Shown: positions 27,501 through 30,263 of the stretch, piece after piece | Layout: each line of letters begins with the position of its first letter | How positions within the stretch are numbered: position 1 is the first letter of the stretch | Source: Umezawaea tangerina | GTDB taxonomy: Bacteria; Actinomycetota; Actinomycetes; Mycobacteriales; Pseudonocardiaceae | Direction of reading: 5' to 3' | NCBI RefSeq assembly: GCF_003002815.1 | Contig: NZ_PVTF01000015.1 | Location: 62,001-126,000 of the forward strand | DNA: 64,000 nt | Translations under genes and position numbers: made by a program | The notes under the pieces: model-generated | What the model was told of the DNA's origin: nothing | Databases searched by the model: none | Seen by the model: only the letters and a program-made list of their open reading frames with translations

Positions 27501-30218
27501 GGGCTGCGGGCCCACCGCACCGCCGAGGCCGCCCGGCTTCGGGGCGGCCGGCTGAGCGCCGGGCTGGGCGGACGGAGACTGCGAGCCGGGTGCGGTGCCC
27601 GCCGGAGGTGCCGAGGGCTGGGAACTGGTCGATGGCGTCGCACCGGGCTGCGGACCCACCGCACCGCCGAGACCACCGGGCTTCGGCGTGGCGGCGGGCT
27701 GGTTGCCCGTAGGCGCGGTGGAGCCAGGGGTCGGGGTGGGCTGGGATCCGGCCGGGGTCTGGACGCCGGGGGCGGACACCGGTGGCGTGGCGCCGGGCTG
27801 GGGGCCGAAGGAGCCGCCGAGGCCGCCGGGCTTCGGGGCGGTCGGGGTCGGGGCGGCCGGGGCCGCGGACGAGACGGGTGGCGTGGTGCCGGGCCTGCCC
27901 GGCTGCGAGCCGGGGACGCCGGGCTTGTCGACCGGGGCCTTGGAGACGGTGCCGTCACCGGTGGGGCTGGTGGCGAGGTCGAACGCGCCCTTGGACGCGC
28001 CGGGCGTGCTGAACTTGCTGCTGCGGTCGATCGACTGGCCACCGGGCGCGGCCGCGCCGCCACCGGGGGCCATCGGGGCACCGCCGGGCTGGGCGCCCGA
28101 CTGGGCACCGGTGGTGGGGGCGGCGGATCCGGGCGTGGTCACGTCGGGACGCGGGCCCGCCTGCGTTCCGGGGGCCGCCGGGGGCGCGCCGACCGGGGAC
28201 GACGTGCTCGGCGGGGCTCCCACGGAGGCCGGGGGCGTGGCGGTGGGCGGGGTGAAGCCGGCCGGTCCGCCGGTCTTCGGCGCGGTCGGCGTCTGGACGC
28301 CACCCGCCGAGGCGGAGACCGGTGGCGTGGGAGTGGGCCGGGGACCGGGCACGCTGCCCGGCGTGCCGACGGGCGCCTTGGAGATGGTGCCGTCACCGGT
28401 CGGGCTCTTGGGCATGTCGAACGCACCCTTGGCCGCGCCGCCGGGCGCGCCGAACTTGCTGCTCCGGTCCGTCAACTGGCCACCGGCACCGGCCGCGCCG
28501 CCACCGGGGGCCATCGGGGCACCGCCGGGCTGGCCGCCCGCGTTCGGGGAGGCCGATCCGGGGGACGTCAGGCCGGGCGGCGACTGCACGCCCGCCGAGG
28601 CGGTCGGCACGGACGGCATGGTCGGCTTCGGTCCGGTCGGCGAGGACGCGCCGCCGAGCCCGGAGGAGACCGGTGGCGTCGTGCTCGGCTTCGGCATCGA
28701 CGCGCCGCCCGGAGCGGCGGAGGTGGGCACGCTCGGGTTGGCGACGGGCGCCTTGGAGATGCTGCCGTTGCCCGTGGGGGCCTTGGGGGCCTCGAACGCG
28801 CCCTTCGACGCGCCGGGGGTGGTGAACTTGCTGCTCCGGTCGGCCGACTGGCCACCGGGCGACGCGCCGCCGCCGGGGGCCATCGGTCCGCCGCCTGCCT
28901 GGCCGGTCTGGCCGGGGTTCAGCGCGCTGGAGATGTTCTTCGGGCCCGCGCCGGTGCCGCCGGTCGGCAGGGTGGCGCTGCCGCCCTTGCCGCCGGGGAC
29001 GGTGGGCGAGGTGCCGACCGGTCCCCCACCGGGAACGGCCGACTTGCCGCCGCCACCACCGGGCGTGGAGGTCGCGCCGGGGATGTTCGGGATGCCGCCG
29101 GGCTTGCCGCCCGCGACGGCCCCGCCGCCCTTGCCGCCGGGCGCGCTGTTCGCCCCACCGGGGATCGTCGGCGTCGCACCGACGCCCTTGCCGCCGAGAC
29201 CGCCCGCCTTGCTGCCGGGGGTGGTGTTGGCGCCACCGGGGATCGTGGGCGTCGCACCGATCCCCTTGCCGCCCAGGCCGCCCGCCTTGCTGCCGGGCGT
29301 GGTGTTGGCACCGCCGGGGATCGTCGGCGCAGCGCCGATGTTCCCGCCGCCGAGACCGCCCGCCTTGCCACCCGGCACGGTGTTCGCGCCACCGGGGATC
29401 GTCGGCGCGGCACCGACGTTCCCGCCGCCGAGACCACCGGCCTTGCCACCGGGGGTCGTGACCCCGCCGCCGGGGATCGTGGGCGCCTTGCCGACGTTCG
29501 CACCACCGGGGCCGCCGGCGTTGGTGCGCGCACCGGTGTTCGCGCCCGCGCCGGGCACGTTCGGCCCGGTCGACACCGCGGGGCCGCCCGCCGTGCGGGA
29601 GGGCGCGGGTGCCGACGCCGAGGCGCCCGGCACGTTCGGCTTCTGCGAGACCGGCGGTCCACCCGCCGTCTTGGTGGGCGGCGGTGCCGAGGCGGCCGCA
29701 CCGGGGACGTTGGGCTTCTGCGAGACCTGCGCCCCGCCCTGCTTGGGCGGCGGGGCGATGGAGTTGGCCGCCCCCGGCACGTTCTTGAAGCTGTTGTTCG
29801 GGTCGATCCCGCGGAAGGCGGAGGCGTTGTTCGTGTCGGTGGAGACGGTCACCTGCTGGGTGGCCTTCAACCCCTGCTGGACGTCGCCGAACGCCTTGGA
29901 GCCGCGCTCGGCCTGCGCCACCGCGTGGTCGTTGGAGTTGTTCAGCGCGGGCACCGCGAACAGCCCGATCGGGCCGAGCGCGGTCGGGCCGAGGTTGAGC
30001 CCGCGCAGCCCGCTGGAGATGCTGCTCAGCCGGGCCTGCATGTCGCCCGCCTTGCCCTGCAGGCCCGACATCGTCGACTCGCTCTGGGAGAAACCGGAGT
30101 TCCCCGTCGGTCCGGACCCGAACCCCGTGGGCGGAGCCGGTGGCGGCGGCGCGGGGTTCGTGTTGACCGACGGGTTGGCGTTCGGGTTGACGTTGGGACT
30201 ACCCGAGTTGACAGCCAT
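3780..30218 (-). CDS. Giant 8,812-residue multidomain, toxin-like protein (putative type VII secretion substrate)
   Basis: One uninterrupted frame of 26.4 kb with uniform GC-ending codon use; ATG start with GGAGAG eight bases upstream. Order by residue: 1-150 helical type-VII-like start with no signal peptide; ~150-1515 Pro/Gly/Ala-rich repeats; ~1520-3055 six-unit beta array; ~3055-3375 coiled coil; ~3440-3800 OmpA-like segment plus HEVGH (3731-3735); ~3830-4240 ART-like region; ~4600-4950 HD-like domain (HD 4714-4715); ~4950-5250 HELAH zincin (5079-5083); ~5290-5650 second OmpA-like/HEVGH (5585-5589); ~5705-7245 second beta array; ~7250-7460 coiled coil; ~7530-7890 third OmpA-like/HEVGH (7821-7825); ~7900-8812 C-terminal effector-like part. 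The whole resembles a polymorphic or multi-effector toxin. Export by a type VII system is inferred from the upstream WXG-like gene and absence of a Sec signal. No immunity gene follows on this strand. Activities are predicted from motifs only. Confidence 0.85.
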   Translation of the reverse strand: MAVNSGSPNVNPNANPSVNTNPAPPPPAPPTGFGSGPTGNSGFSQSESTMSGLQGKAGDMQARLSSISSGLRGLNLGPTALGPIGLFAVPALNNSNDHAVAQAERGSKAFGDVQQGLKATQQVTVSTDTNNASAFRGIDPNNSFKNVPGAANSIAPPPKQGGAQVSQKPNVPGAAASAPPPTKTAGGPPVSQKPNVPGASASAPAPSRTAGGPAVSTGPNVPGAGANTGARTNAGGPGGANVGKAPTIPGGGVTTPGGKAGGLGGGNVGAAPTIPGGANTVPGGKAGGLGGGNIGAAPTIPGGANTTPGSKAGGLGGKGIGATPTIPGGANTTPGSKAGGLGGKGVGATPTIPGGANSAPGGKGGGAVAGGKPGGIPNIPGATSTPGGGGGKSAVPGGGPVGTSPTVPGGKGGSATLPTGGTGAGPKNISSALNPGQTGQAGGGPMAPGGGASPGGQSADRSSKFTTPGASKGAFEAPKAPTGNGSISKAPVANPSVPTSAAPGGASMPKPSTTPPVSSGLGGASSPTGPKPTMPSVPTASAGVQSPPGLTSPGSASPNAGGQPGGAPMAPGGGAAGAGGQLTDRSSKFGAPGGAAKGAFDMPKSPTGDGTISKAPVGTPGSVPGPRPTPTPPVSASAGGVQTPTAPKTGGPAGFTPPTATPPASVGAPPSTSSPVGAPPAAPGTQAGPRPDVTTPGSAAPTTGAQSGAQPGGAPMAPGGGAAAPGGQSIDRSSKFSTPGASKGAFDLATSPTGDGTVSKAPVDKPGVPGSQPGRPGTTPPVSSAAPAAPTPTAPKPGGLGGSFGPQPGATPPVSAPGVQTPAGSQPTPTPGSTAPTGNQPAATPKPGGLGGAVGPQPGATPSTSSQPSAPPAGTAPGSQSPSAQPGAQPAAPKPGGLGGAVGPQPSAPSPVGAQPTGTPTTTAPGSSPAAQPPGAQPAGAQPAGAQPAAAPKPGGLGGAVGPQPAAAPPVSAQPSPTPATNAPAAQTPAAQTPAAQAPAAQNPAAQAGAQPAATPKPGGLGGAVGPQPGVTPPVNVQPSAAPATNAPAPAAQNPAAQPGAQPAGAQPAAAPKPGGLGGAVGPQPSAPSPVSAQPSPAPTANAPAPSVESPKAAPSPAPAAQSPAAQAAAQPSAAPKPIIPPVSAQPAPAVSTPSPASPAPVSAQAAPAPVDTPAPKAAPAVASPSPAPAVNSPSPSVETQSPKPAAPPASVNTQPAPVDAPAPKAAPAPVTTQPSPAPVNPQPAATVESQAPKPAPAAATPPPAAPAPAPANPAPAPAAPVSTQPAAAPAPAPANPAPANPAPANPAPATQPAPAAATNAPDTQSPKPAPAPATPVGAQPAPATNVPTNTPVNPPVNAPAAATTQPSPNTPPVGTQPNPNTASPNTASPNPGAQPAPAPKLSGPSTAVDDTAHHRTSDPNAATPPNAPKFLQNLLGSHAAPNPAAGANPQVIPMLVVTPTPNTTTNPTATPNANPNPNATTNPAANPNPNPNTTPNATTTTPAPGPVPPPGPAPVLPSRANLPAFFQQNQALGTIATSDVNGGAQVTAAVNGLLPPRAGVTPVGVDNIETALNQNFESFLDNGRKFPIKVGNNWYEATVKATLDPPVDPNAAVTTPDPKTKVDMTVNSGNATAHAGTVGTSATVGVGGVISAGVGPYGSAAVSVPLGRPVETANTGTSTTDQRAIRSGEGSVDAVVPVTYTVSLTDAQNRPVGAPVTVTSAPGADVDVTLHIPDDLSNITPPAVAPAPVVPANGWGAALEHPAPEAVVDLDTNAAFASISAQLHPSITRLGAPGRTALQNFLDPTTIRDNLGPALNGWVVSPDLVSPHGSRAGVVRMKATPVSAELVGTNPSTVLRLHESTATNTGVGASTKSGFDFNVGVGGGAVAPNQTGGTAGVTAGYSAKTTESSNAGTSSSVKTGVQIKGDTGLYKVTMNLEIQTPHGATITVPATSYMRLGMPEASSAGLQVPAGTSPNLATPTPTPRFAPPYLAAAAAAGNVKVGEFAPANQVQGQVETALRGLPGFGNFLPSFADPNSNPRDIGKNASDLADQMANQRKLTTELSPTALKSQMDSLLGPGVQIQLKKQGLATNEYVNITVKARVTNPVHLGQADARNVRGAASTGPKLDSSTTTQKGWSAGVEGKVVIPSTTGNTSASPAPTAGAKYNSSTSTKNAAGPTVNSTALNVGSPNSQLFQHDVAFDIEVTTFTQNRSWVKRVTPGSPFLKVPEPATVAKTGTTAQPAPAAAVRLPEISGKVNLWVSDSSAMKSDPTVFAPGAATVAVAPNTTISTMLTSPKPAVEPWLHVEAVANTEAVRAEAIAALNRAANGDSALSVPGTDARNRIDKLFSPESIKANLRTLVDKGVTEGGMKYGRRVTDRTGAVGMSVALNSPKLVSISDDTATENASTGGFKAGDSKTGAQSVDLTVGINTPMKPSSGATGSGAIGASAKWTPWSKSSTEANEIGGSVDRNRVTPAGGRTVLVQLDADITVVGESRSGNTLYGGTPRSAASVVTLPGGVFVRVSEDTARGMGLLPPLPAHTTPPMGAMNPPSTLKPGEPGALGLGLVEKVPNLSGLVPELRTNLGALGADLMPPSVLKDSMNNLQRLTDLTSEASVKALVDSALDGGVPLLVHDPGVFGKDTYQVTLKATLGTPKFDGVVNDGVDMEHTTTGTAKISQGQGKGTAWGVGVKVPGTGLPATGNPNISGSAGAAVAANIGQAHSNSTTDSTTEQVGHLHAGSGPAVKYNVPVTFELVVEKGDQVVGRATSGPPQDMSVRVLADNQKIAGATPANTTAFAPTASPRLPTQGNPAAANFWQANPSPANPTAAPAVLPPTASVENLRGAQALQDAAVAALAAAGANQGITGKGTGSMNALQSGLSSESLQPNLPGMLKGALDVPGLHEAALTVSQHANVKVYAKLVNPRLEGLSDGVNLENPKTTVTTTSSESKHTETGDFSIGAATGGVTSKNPDVGFSTGGIEGKHASEDSAATSGGATNNKVDNLKPQGRSGLVTYDVEYRVVADLGGGRVGVVDLEVPGAAQVRMPAPEVETALGKPLTPELGAAQTGVKDAAKAWRDAEVASDTVRHTTDDTINRLAPDLAAANTAVADRQGDVTTADDNVTAVTDTLPGLRNDVDTAARGVADANTEIDNQVKAQNDAAVRADLAADAKAAADQAVATNTTAVNDLTAEVDDARAKVDAANAKVDAAQAALDVHRATPPPAPVEGQTAQPDVVGPKLADDLADAKSDLTTEQGRLDGLDTRLTEAQGKLDQAMIDQGLAVAEVNAAADAVAKADTDHAKAVADLDTAQRELDASNGRLDAARNEAQRLQGLLDQANTDLDTAVDDQRAIADEITRAEQDLEQARNAADARQQAWWNAKTAVDQQVDAFNAPPAPAVATPPVATSSTAPPAPPSGDVPPASTTTPSPSTAPAPAPRGPSPERSFAFEPGSTSLTGPQSAEVDALAAELSESVGKRADRGFLPPVVEVSGVNAPEVKAALDAKLDGAVDVKIAEGGRPDGADVNVDWELKRPEGYVPPEAPKSVKVTDTVITASGPQAPHPILSDQSWRHSDAPSAEWSRPNNPVSSQDIRAARDTAPVSTVRSEDGGLLSTSTVAPGKVDLKAWRGPIAYDKRTLDVDGVKVQDYTVKVFLDPSTKATPAQVDAVKARTVEGVEGMFNQGHRLPSGDQLHVTVEFTANPADAHGHIAITEPDGRANQLNWPVDTDSRRLAHEVGHFLGLQDEYHETGTAKPIFQHQDGKGRVVADNGPMTAGIDSPTMELKPRNLWLIETRADALASPNAAPPSAPVSPLSPPNAPPPATQPPVTSDQQTALDVQGAYADAVPAVDTHTSLVNSIAATLNPDSPDKQRATVDKVNAAATSSATLAEVAAAADVRVHVLGADGKFTSHGPVTGVPVHVVENGVPGDGARYHATKENVHIGRPGVSYPGPTTIRHDGVLKTVNRGEFEIETIAGRHHVRIYTAIVNPQTITPDATGKPTSQYKDIQQDPATGDLTFSTGKGDGPLWAGAGRPQRALQWLTKYEHTDGGKPLDKNKPNADIKRPVLRSFLVPLDTFNKITTESKIEGVPGATANVDQRGEPNQFGIGGDHLTELVKSAEPGSLTSYPANPTAGFAHQDQAGRVTPLTEMNGKIGLSPDFRSDAAGKAYDPWFTWEKQADGTWKFDGFRNDAHGLHDIATRLREHDVTWQQLKQDPANRVEDARIEPDHESLPNPRPGTQATGPKDLGFDARVQRLNQFLNEVGPAAVNVERITNEVLSTAPAALDVHLAGISTPPPVDAAALQDALHNQAIPGAAKDAAKAIDAAIKQIKGPVASKQDLEKLVRDGFKPKSGPVRGFTDEVSTEIADNFADKVKAHPSLALLDVASRERIADGLKADMKAAVEAELRNLAPELDGKDKGGKKGGWLSGPRAIAFADRVTANLATRTPTPFVTSPPPAIDRALLSDVAANKVLAPVVTGALDAFTSQDLVNTSPDALKAVVSNGVLPKLSDDIRTALRENPALALADQSFRDTMADKVAGNAHARADMELARFTFQRVDPADVDALMAKVPEIATQAEIGALISADSDRVAMDFNTRTEGADPFLNSYHQWNAERGQVFADQQVAGAELSESINSPDRDPHAVVDQLITRFAELNPKFDEVATAPQLKPGRAPGATTPFTFYEHSQMVLGQYFKLTANENADTRLIPVDALAKAILFHDIEKNNAKNQFGDGQGRHDREPEHKLAVEMMDRYRGLWGDQRNPDAGAKEFAAARAIVDSDPFGFYLRNKITADEAFTFIHDLAGKIDNTNPDNPGKLFDEFHQYYQADFSSYTPDSTYVDREGVTRNGPNAFTDRFHKGPDGIGLTGDKRHFEYSGNHEVAQKMRDLAAMFADPATVAEHYARITGHEVTQPNAPARADVDSYPQPPSAPATEQVAVPKDADPEVVTTEARQVMADITGKYGIEVDSTASATAVKESHPGATQANLDKVAARKWDPKELKGLQDALTHYEPILGAAREGSTRAGHPQELTNVGAVSRAIKGTSPFLLATGEYIASHNTFNIYPMAMVGNAFGGGAKEVEATATHELAHGLLKYALPEYTTKFGTWDAEGKPVLADGAEPPYKNTKDAAEDFKESIKSHLLGTASFAETAPKHAAAIADLEARNPNVFQRQGVELAEVRAKRIAKALAADLPAFSAEVGAWAPDGKPNFAAEPPITNYGATNPDEDLSEAAMVYFLDPDRLRAQAPQRFAFLDGLVAGWKPGGSADPTVEPPNAPAPSAGTPSPWTAPPSDAPVRRGPAPERSFAFAPGSTALGAEHSAAVDSLVGELNEAVATRARLGYLPPVVEVSGANAQAVKDVLTAELGGSVEVGIAEGGRPDGADVKVDWELKRPEGFVPPEAPKSVKVTDTVITSEAPQAPHPILSDESWRHSDVPSAEWSRPSNPVSSQDIRAAREGAPVSTVRSEDGGVLTSSTVSPGSVDLKAWRGPIAYDKRTLDVDGKGVQDYTVKVFLDPAGTASAAEVDAVKARTAEGVEAMFNQGHRLPGGDQLHVTVEFTDNPADAHGHITLKAEGGRANQLTWPVDTDSRRLAHEVGHFLGLQDEYFERSAAKPVFQHQPGKGRVVADNGPMTAGIDSPTVEIKPRNLWLIENRANALASPHAAPPAVFESSALPPSAPMREVFRNLFRSTPAPAADPNANGHQLADVTPAPADVLPNRTLPAFFQESKALGTVAATDVNGGAKVTAAVNDLLPARAGVTPVGLDKIGTALAQNFESFLDTGRKFQVKVGGDWFEATVKATMTTPVDGDAAVSTTSPKTKVDMTAQSGNATSGTTTIATSGDVGLGGVISAGVGAYGSASVKAPLARPAVSANSGTSTTDQRAIRSGEGSVEAVVPVTYTVTLTDARGHVVGAPTAVRTDDDGAVDVTLHIAEDFQQAGVPHPGLTEKTPPDGWGAALEHPAPEAVVDIDTDAAFAAVASDLHTSITKLGAPGREALRTFLDPTTVRDNLGAALHGWVVSPDLLSPHGSRAGVVRMKATPVTAELVSTNASTVLRLHESTATTTGLSSTTKSGFDVNVGVGGGAVTPNEVGGTAGVVAGYSARTAESSASGTSTTSKAGIQVKGDTGLYKVTMNLEIETPHGTTITVPATGYLRVGLPEAASAGLPVPPGTRTTLATPTLAPRFVPPYLASAAAAGNVKVGAFEPANRVQGQVEDALRGLPGFAGFLPTFADPTSDAQGIGRNAADLADRMANQRKLATELSPTALKSQMDSLLGAGVQIQLKKQGLATNEYVNITVTAKVTNPVHQGQADARNVRGASSTAPKLDSATTTQKGWNAGVEGKVVIPSTSGGTKATPTPTLGARYTSSTSTKTAAGPTVSSTALNVGSPNAQLFEHDVAFEVKIETFTRNRSWVKRVTPGSPFLQVPEVRTVARTEDATAPAPANTTILPEINGKVNLWVSDSSAMTADPTPFLPGATTTADAVSPPSIQGLLTTPKPAVDPWLHVEAFTGAEALRDAAIAALDDAAHGDTSLGLAGTDSRNRVDKLFAPESIKANLRTLVDKGMTEGGLRYGRRVTDRTGALGMSISLTTPTLVSISDDTATENGSTGGFKAGESVTGSRSVDVTAGLNTPMKPTDKDATGSGAIGATAKWTPWSKSTTEGTEIGGSVDRNRVTPAGGRTVLVRYDAQATIVAESRSGNTLYKGTPVVAGKTVTLPGGVFVRVTEDVARGIGALPPLADKHVTPAMGTMAPPATLTQDDSGSLGLGLVENAPDLSDLVPRLRTELGGLGTDLMPTSVLNDSMNNLQRLTDLTSNAGVKALMDSALDGGVPLLVHDPGVFGKDTYQVTLRATVAGAPKFTGVVNDGVDMEHTTSGTGKISRGEGRGTAWGLGLKVPGTGLPATGNPNISGSAGVVASTSVGQAESHSTTTSTTEQVGHLRAGSGPAVKYSVPVVFELVVEKGNRVVGAVTSGPAQDVDVRLLADNHKVATGTAAAPTAFAPAPAVDDGATPATAEAWQRNGRVDLPPTASVESFRGAAQLRQAAVLALTTAGANQGITGKGTGSMNALQSGLSSESLQPNLPGMLKGALDVPGLHEAALTVSQHANVKVYAKLVNPRLEGLSDGVNLENPKTTVTTTSSESKRTETGDASLGAASGGVSSKKPDVGFSTGGVELRHAAEDSAATSGGATNNKVNNLKPVGRSGLVSYDVEYRVVADLGGGRTSVVRLDAPGSAQVRMPVAEAETALGTALPATLDTAQTQVKDAAKAWRDAEVDSDTVRHATEVTLNRLAPVAAGLAKAAAVRQGELAVATRVATTADTRVTTLTGLRDTAVDTEAAVRAEVGDLAAAVEQRQRDAQAADADQTATEAGRRTAADRLAEATTAHADAEARLAAAEAAAAKADTDLETARRNAARLAEAREAAVERHEAAAARHQAVVDEMAAAEADLEQARTAVDTSQQAWWRAKTAVDHGIATYNSVNAAPPAPTRPVPPPPAPTRPVPPPPAPTRSVPLPPAAPPVPGTAVTADAESAPAAPRPAVPRGPAPERSFAFEPGSTSLTDAQSAEVDVLAADLVESVAKRADRGFLPPVVEVSGVNAPEVKAALDARLDGVLDVTIAEGGRPDGADVTVDWDLKRPEGFLPPEAPKSVKVTDTVITSEAPQAPHPILSDESWRHSDASSAEWSRPSNPVSSQDIRAARATAPISTVRSEDGGVLTTSTVAPGSVDLKAWRGPIAYDKRTLDVDGVKVQDYTVKVHLDATGPDVDALKARTLEGVEALFNRGHRLPSGEQLHVTVEFTDNPAEAHGHIAVTGANGRANQLSWPVDTDSRRLAHEVGHFLGLQDEYVEPGHAKPVFQHQDGKGRVVADNGPMTAGIDSPTMEIKPRNLWLIETRSHALASPNLLPPTAFESDVAPPNAPAVTSVADAEALLADARRAEARARQATVRADREVDHRAEALFTSQDDQRRLKLAEEFQTAIEDRATVVEHAQRQADAVREAAEVLAEQQAAAGTPQPAVATASAAPAQPAATPGRPADVLDWARRMPLVDLAMTDPEARIRQGQSTHEHVRRVLEVLGRPTPRSLPGLVRVLPMITEVTAQGPEAATRNDAIALASVVDNVARDMSEAFNDPLLKPVFARKVIESQADRLRWDGEASSSMSPEAVRLASALVSDDPLTSFMRGDVELPAVAARVEAIAERAGLDPRTTFDLLRRRYEAEMLSYTLSEIHEGELDRDADANGNFVLADLPGEIAPGYYRRAVELRKTTSQRVFDAFKRDKPGAPEWNNKDLVLTKSASDHLDSLRAALAPVSAPQAAWVPPTSVAAPVVGHPDAPGPLPFTAADLATGRTGLTPSTATTSVPLPGSDHAGSLTQRQYEHLRDIRTNRVEGGRVDPAAAARRESVRQNLVEKLGVPDAAAAERVLAEAETWFATAPITISLKGGTVFGTDQGAAALAQADAHYLTAAEIGLRVVDSSTLGMLRTKQADVNARRAEVQRLLGELETRGRTENPFDRSQEFRELQSQHQRAKTMLAAAELDAARMPRQVRYLEGLLAEDPDFAFWTLSNEVNAARGDNYTRWRREKDDIESGRRGFGPHEAAVFGAVNVNYDRTKGFEGSDYYGETHLLLDPRVRQRSYYTFGAKGPERGNVVDLMHDMFEQGRTDYVNGIVQNAMGLPGMVPQTNLLLETHVYGGVVFGRDVAEVSVPRTGLDPAVRARIDAFAAAHGITVVESDRTAWPERTKEVDRTALLTALASPAAAVPLAAVPAAAAPAPVVPAPVVPVVAAPAAVPPQVAFVASPAVPVAPPVPPVVKDHHGRTRAITGDLFRV
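6560..7620 (-). repeat. OmpA-like + HEVGH zincin module, copy 3
   Basis: Residues ~7533-7890 of the giant protein. It begins ERSFAFEPGSTSLTDAQ, a segment whose spacing (F.pGs..L......v..La) recalls the first strand and helix of OmpA-like domains. It then has APKSVKVTDTVIT, LKAWRGPIAYDKRTLDVDG, and RRLAHEVGHFLGLQDEY with the zinc-binding HExxH at 7821-7825. The related copies are at 13300-14340 and 18850-19900. DNA at 7223-7333 is identical to 13943-14053 (111 bp). Confidence 0.8.
7830..8500 (-). other. Coiled-coil segment B of the giant protein
   Basis: Residues ~7245-7463, made almost wholly of Ala, Glu, Asp, Arg and Gln in heptad-like spacing (AADADQTATEAGRRTAADRLAEA and similar). It is bounded by DAAKAWRDAEVDSDTVRH and by QAWWRAKTAVDHGI. 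The same flanks bound the longer coil A at about 20050-21040, so the coil belongs to the duplicated block but has been shortened in this copy. Confidence 0.7.
8480..13100 (-). repeat. Six-unit beta-rich array, copy B
   Basis: Residues ~5705-7245, about 75-90% identical by eye to array A located 12.5 kb away. Each of six units runs: a helical lead ending near 'L..LL..G', a strand 'V.A.l..P', a 60-90-residue Ser/Thr/Gly-rich stretch with alternating small residues, and a closing strand 'Y.V.v.l'. Unit markers in order are TLPAFFQE, GAALEHPAPEAVVD, VQGQVEDALRGLPGF, AEALRDAAIAAL-type lead, SDLVPRLRTELG and ASVESFRGAAQL. DNA 8902-9089 is 188 bp identical to 21451-21638. Confidence 0.8.
13300..14340 (-). 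repeat. OmpA-like + HEVGH zincin module, copy 2
   Basis: Residues ~5293-5640. It starts ERSFAFAPGSTALGAEHS and carries HEVGHFLGLQDEY with HExxH at 5585-5589. It is followed by RNLWLIENRANALASP, a tail shared by all three copies. It links the middle effector block to beta array B. Confidence 0.8.
14400..18840 (-). other. Unduplicated middle block: ART-like, HD-like and HELAH-zincin segments
   Basis: Residues ~3795-5275, the only large part of the protein besides the two ends with no second copy. Residues ~3830-4240 contain GDGPLWAGAGRPQRALQWL, RPVLRSFLVPLDTF and QRGEPNQFGIGGDHLTEL, an Arg ... Ser ... Glu order compatible with an RSE-type ADP-ribosyltransferase fold (weak). Residues ~4600-4950 have TFYEHSQMV, KAILFHDIEKN (HD 4714-4715) and REPEHKLAV, consistent with a metal-dependent HD phosphohydrolase. 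Residues ~4950-5250 have EATATHELAHGLLKY (5079-5083) and, about 140 residues on, NPDEDLSEAAMVYF, a plausible third zinc ligand for a glu-zincin. All activities are inferences from motifs. Confidence 0.5.
18850..19900 (-). repeat. OmpA-like + HEVGH zincin module, copy 1
   Basis: Residues ~3440-3790. It starts ERSFAFEPGSTSLTGPQS, has LKAWRGPIAYDKRTLDVDG and RRLAHEVGHFLGLQDEY with HExxH at 3731-3735, and ends in RNLWLIETRADALASP. The Asp/Glu-rich DEY just after HEVGH could supply the third ligand. All three copies keep the motif intact, which argues that the activity is under selection in each. Confidence 0.8.
20050..21040 (-). other. Coiled-coil segment A of the giant protein
   Basis: Residues ~3060-3390: a long Ala/Asp/Gln/Thr-rich heptad region (KAAADQAVATNTTAVNDLTAEV and following) bounded by DAAKAWRDAEVASDTVRH and QAWWNAKTAVDQQV. 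It separates beta array A from the first OmpA-like/zincin module and is about 110 residues longer than coil B. Confidence 0.7.
21050..25650 (-). repeat. Six-unit beta-rich array, copy A
   Basis: Residues ~1520-3055. Six homologous units, each ~230-280 residues, with the same helix / strand / Gly-Ser-Thr hairpin / strand plan as array B. Hairpin examples are TTQKGWSAGVEGKVVIPSTT, TGSGAIGASAKWTPWSKSS and GTAWGVGVKVPGTGLPATG, which alternate small or polar residues with hydrophobic ones as membrane-inserting beta-hairpins do. The pore-forming interpretation is inference; the repetition is directly visible. Confidence 0.8.
25690..29770 (-). repeat. Pro/Gly/Ala-rich low-complexity repeats of the giant protein
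   Basis: Residues ~150-1510. Several repeat families follow each other: 26-residue units (29160-29549), three imperfect units containing DRSSKF...PG...KGAF...PTG.G..SKAPV (near 28860, 28470 and 28030), seven or more units with PKPGGLGGAVGPQP (26960-27840), then QP/AP-rich and NPN-rich stretches. Such sequence is expected to be disordered and extended, perhaps a wall-spanning stalk. Confidence 0.8.
29160..29549 (-). repeat. Tandem 78-bp repeats (26-residue Gly/Pro units)
   Basis: Five units with a strict 78-bp period (marker GGGATCG at 29160, 29238, 29316, 29394 and 29472). Each encodes a variant of APTIPGGANTTPGSKAGGLG plus GKGIGA. The unit length is in frame, so slippage would change stalk length without breaking the gene. 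Confidence 0.85.
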
Positions 30219-30263
30219 GACCGGTTCTCTCCAAGTGGTGCGCTGAGCGGCGGACTGGCTGGA

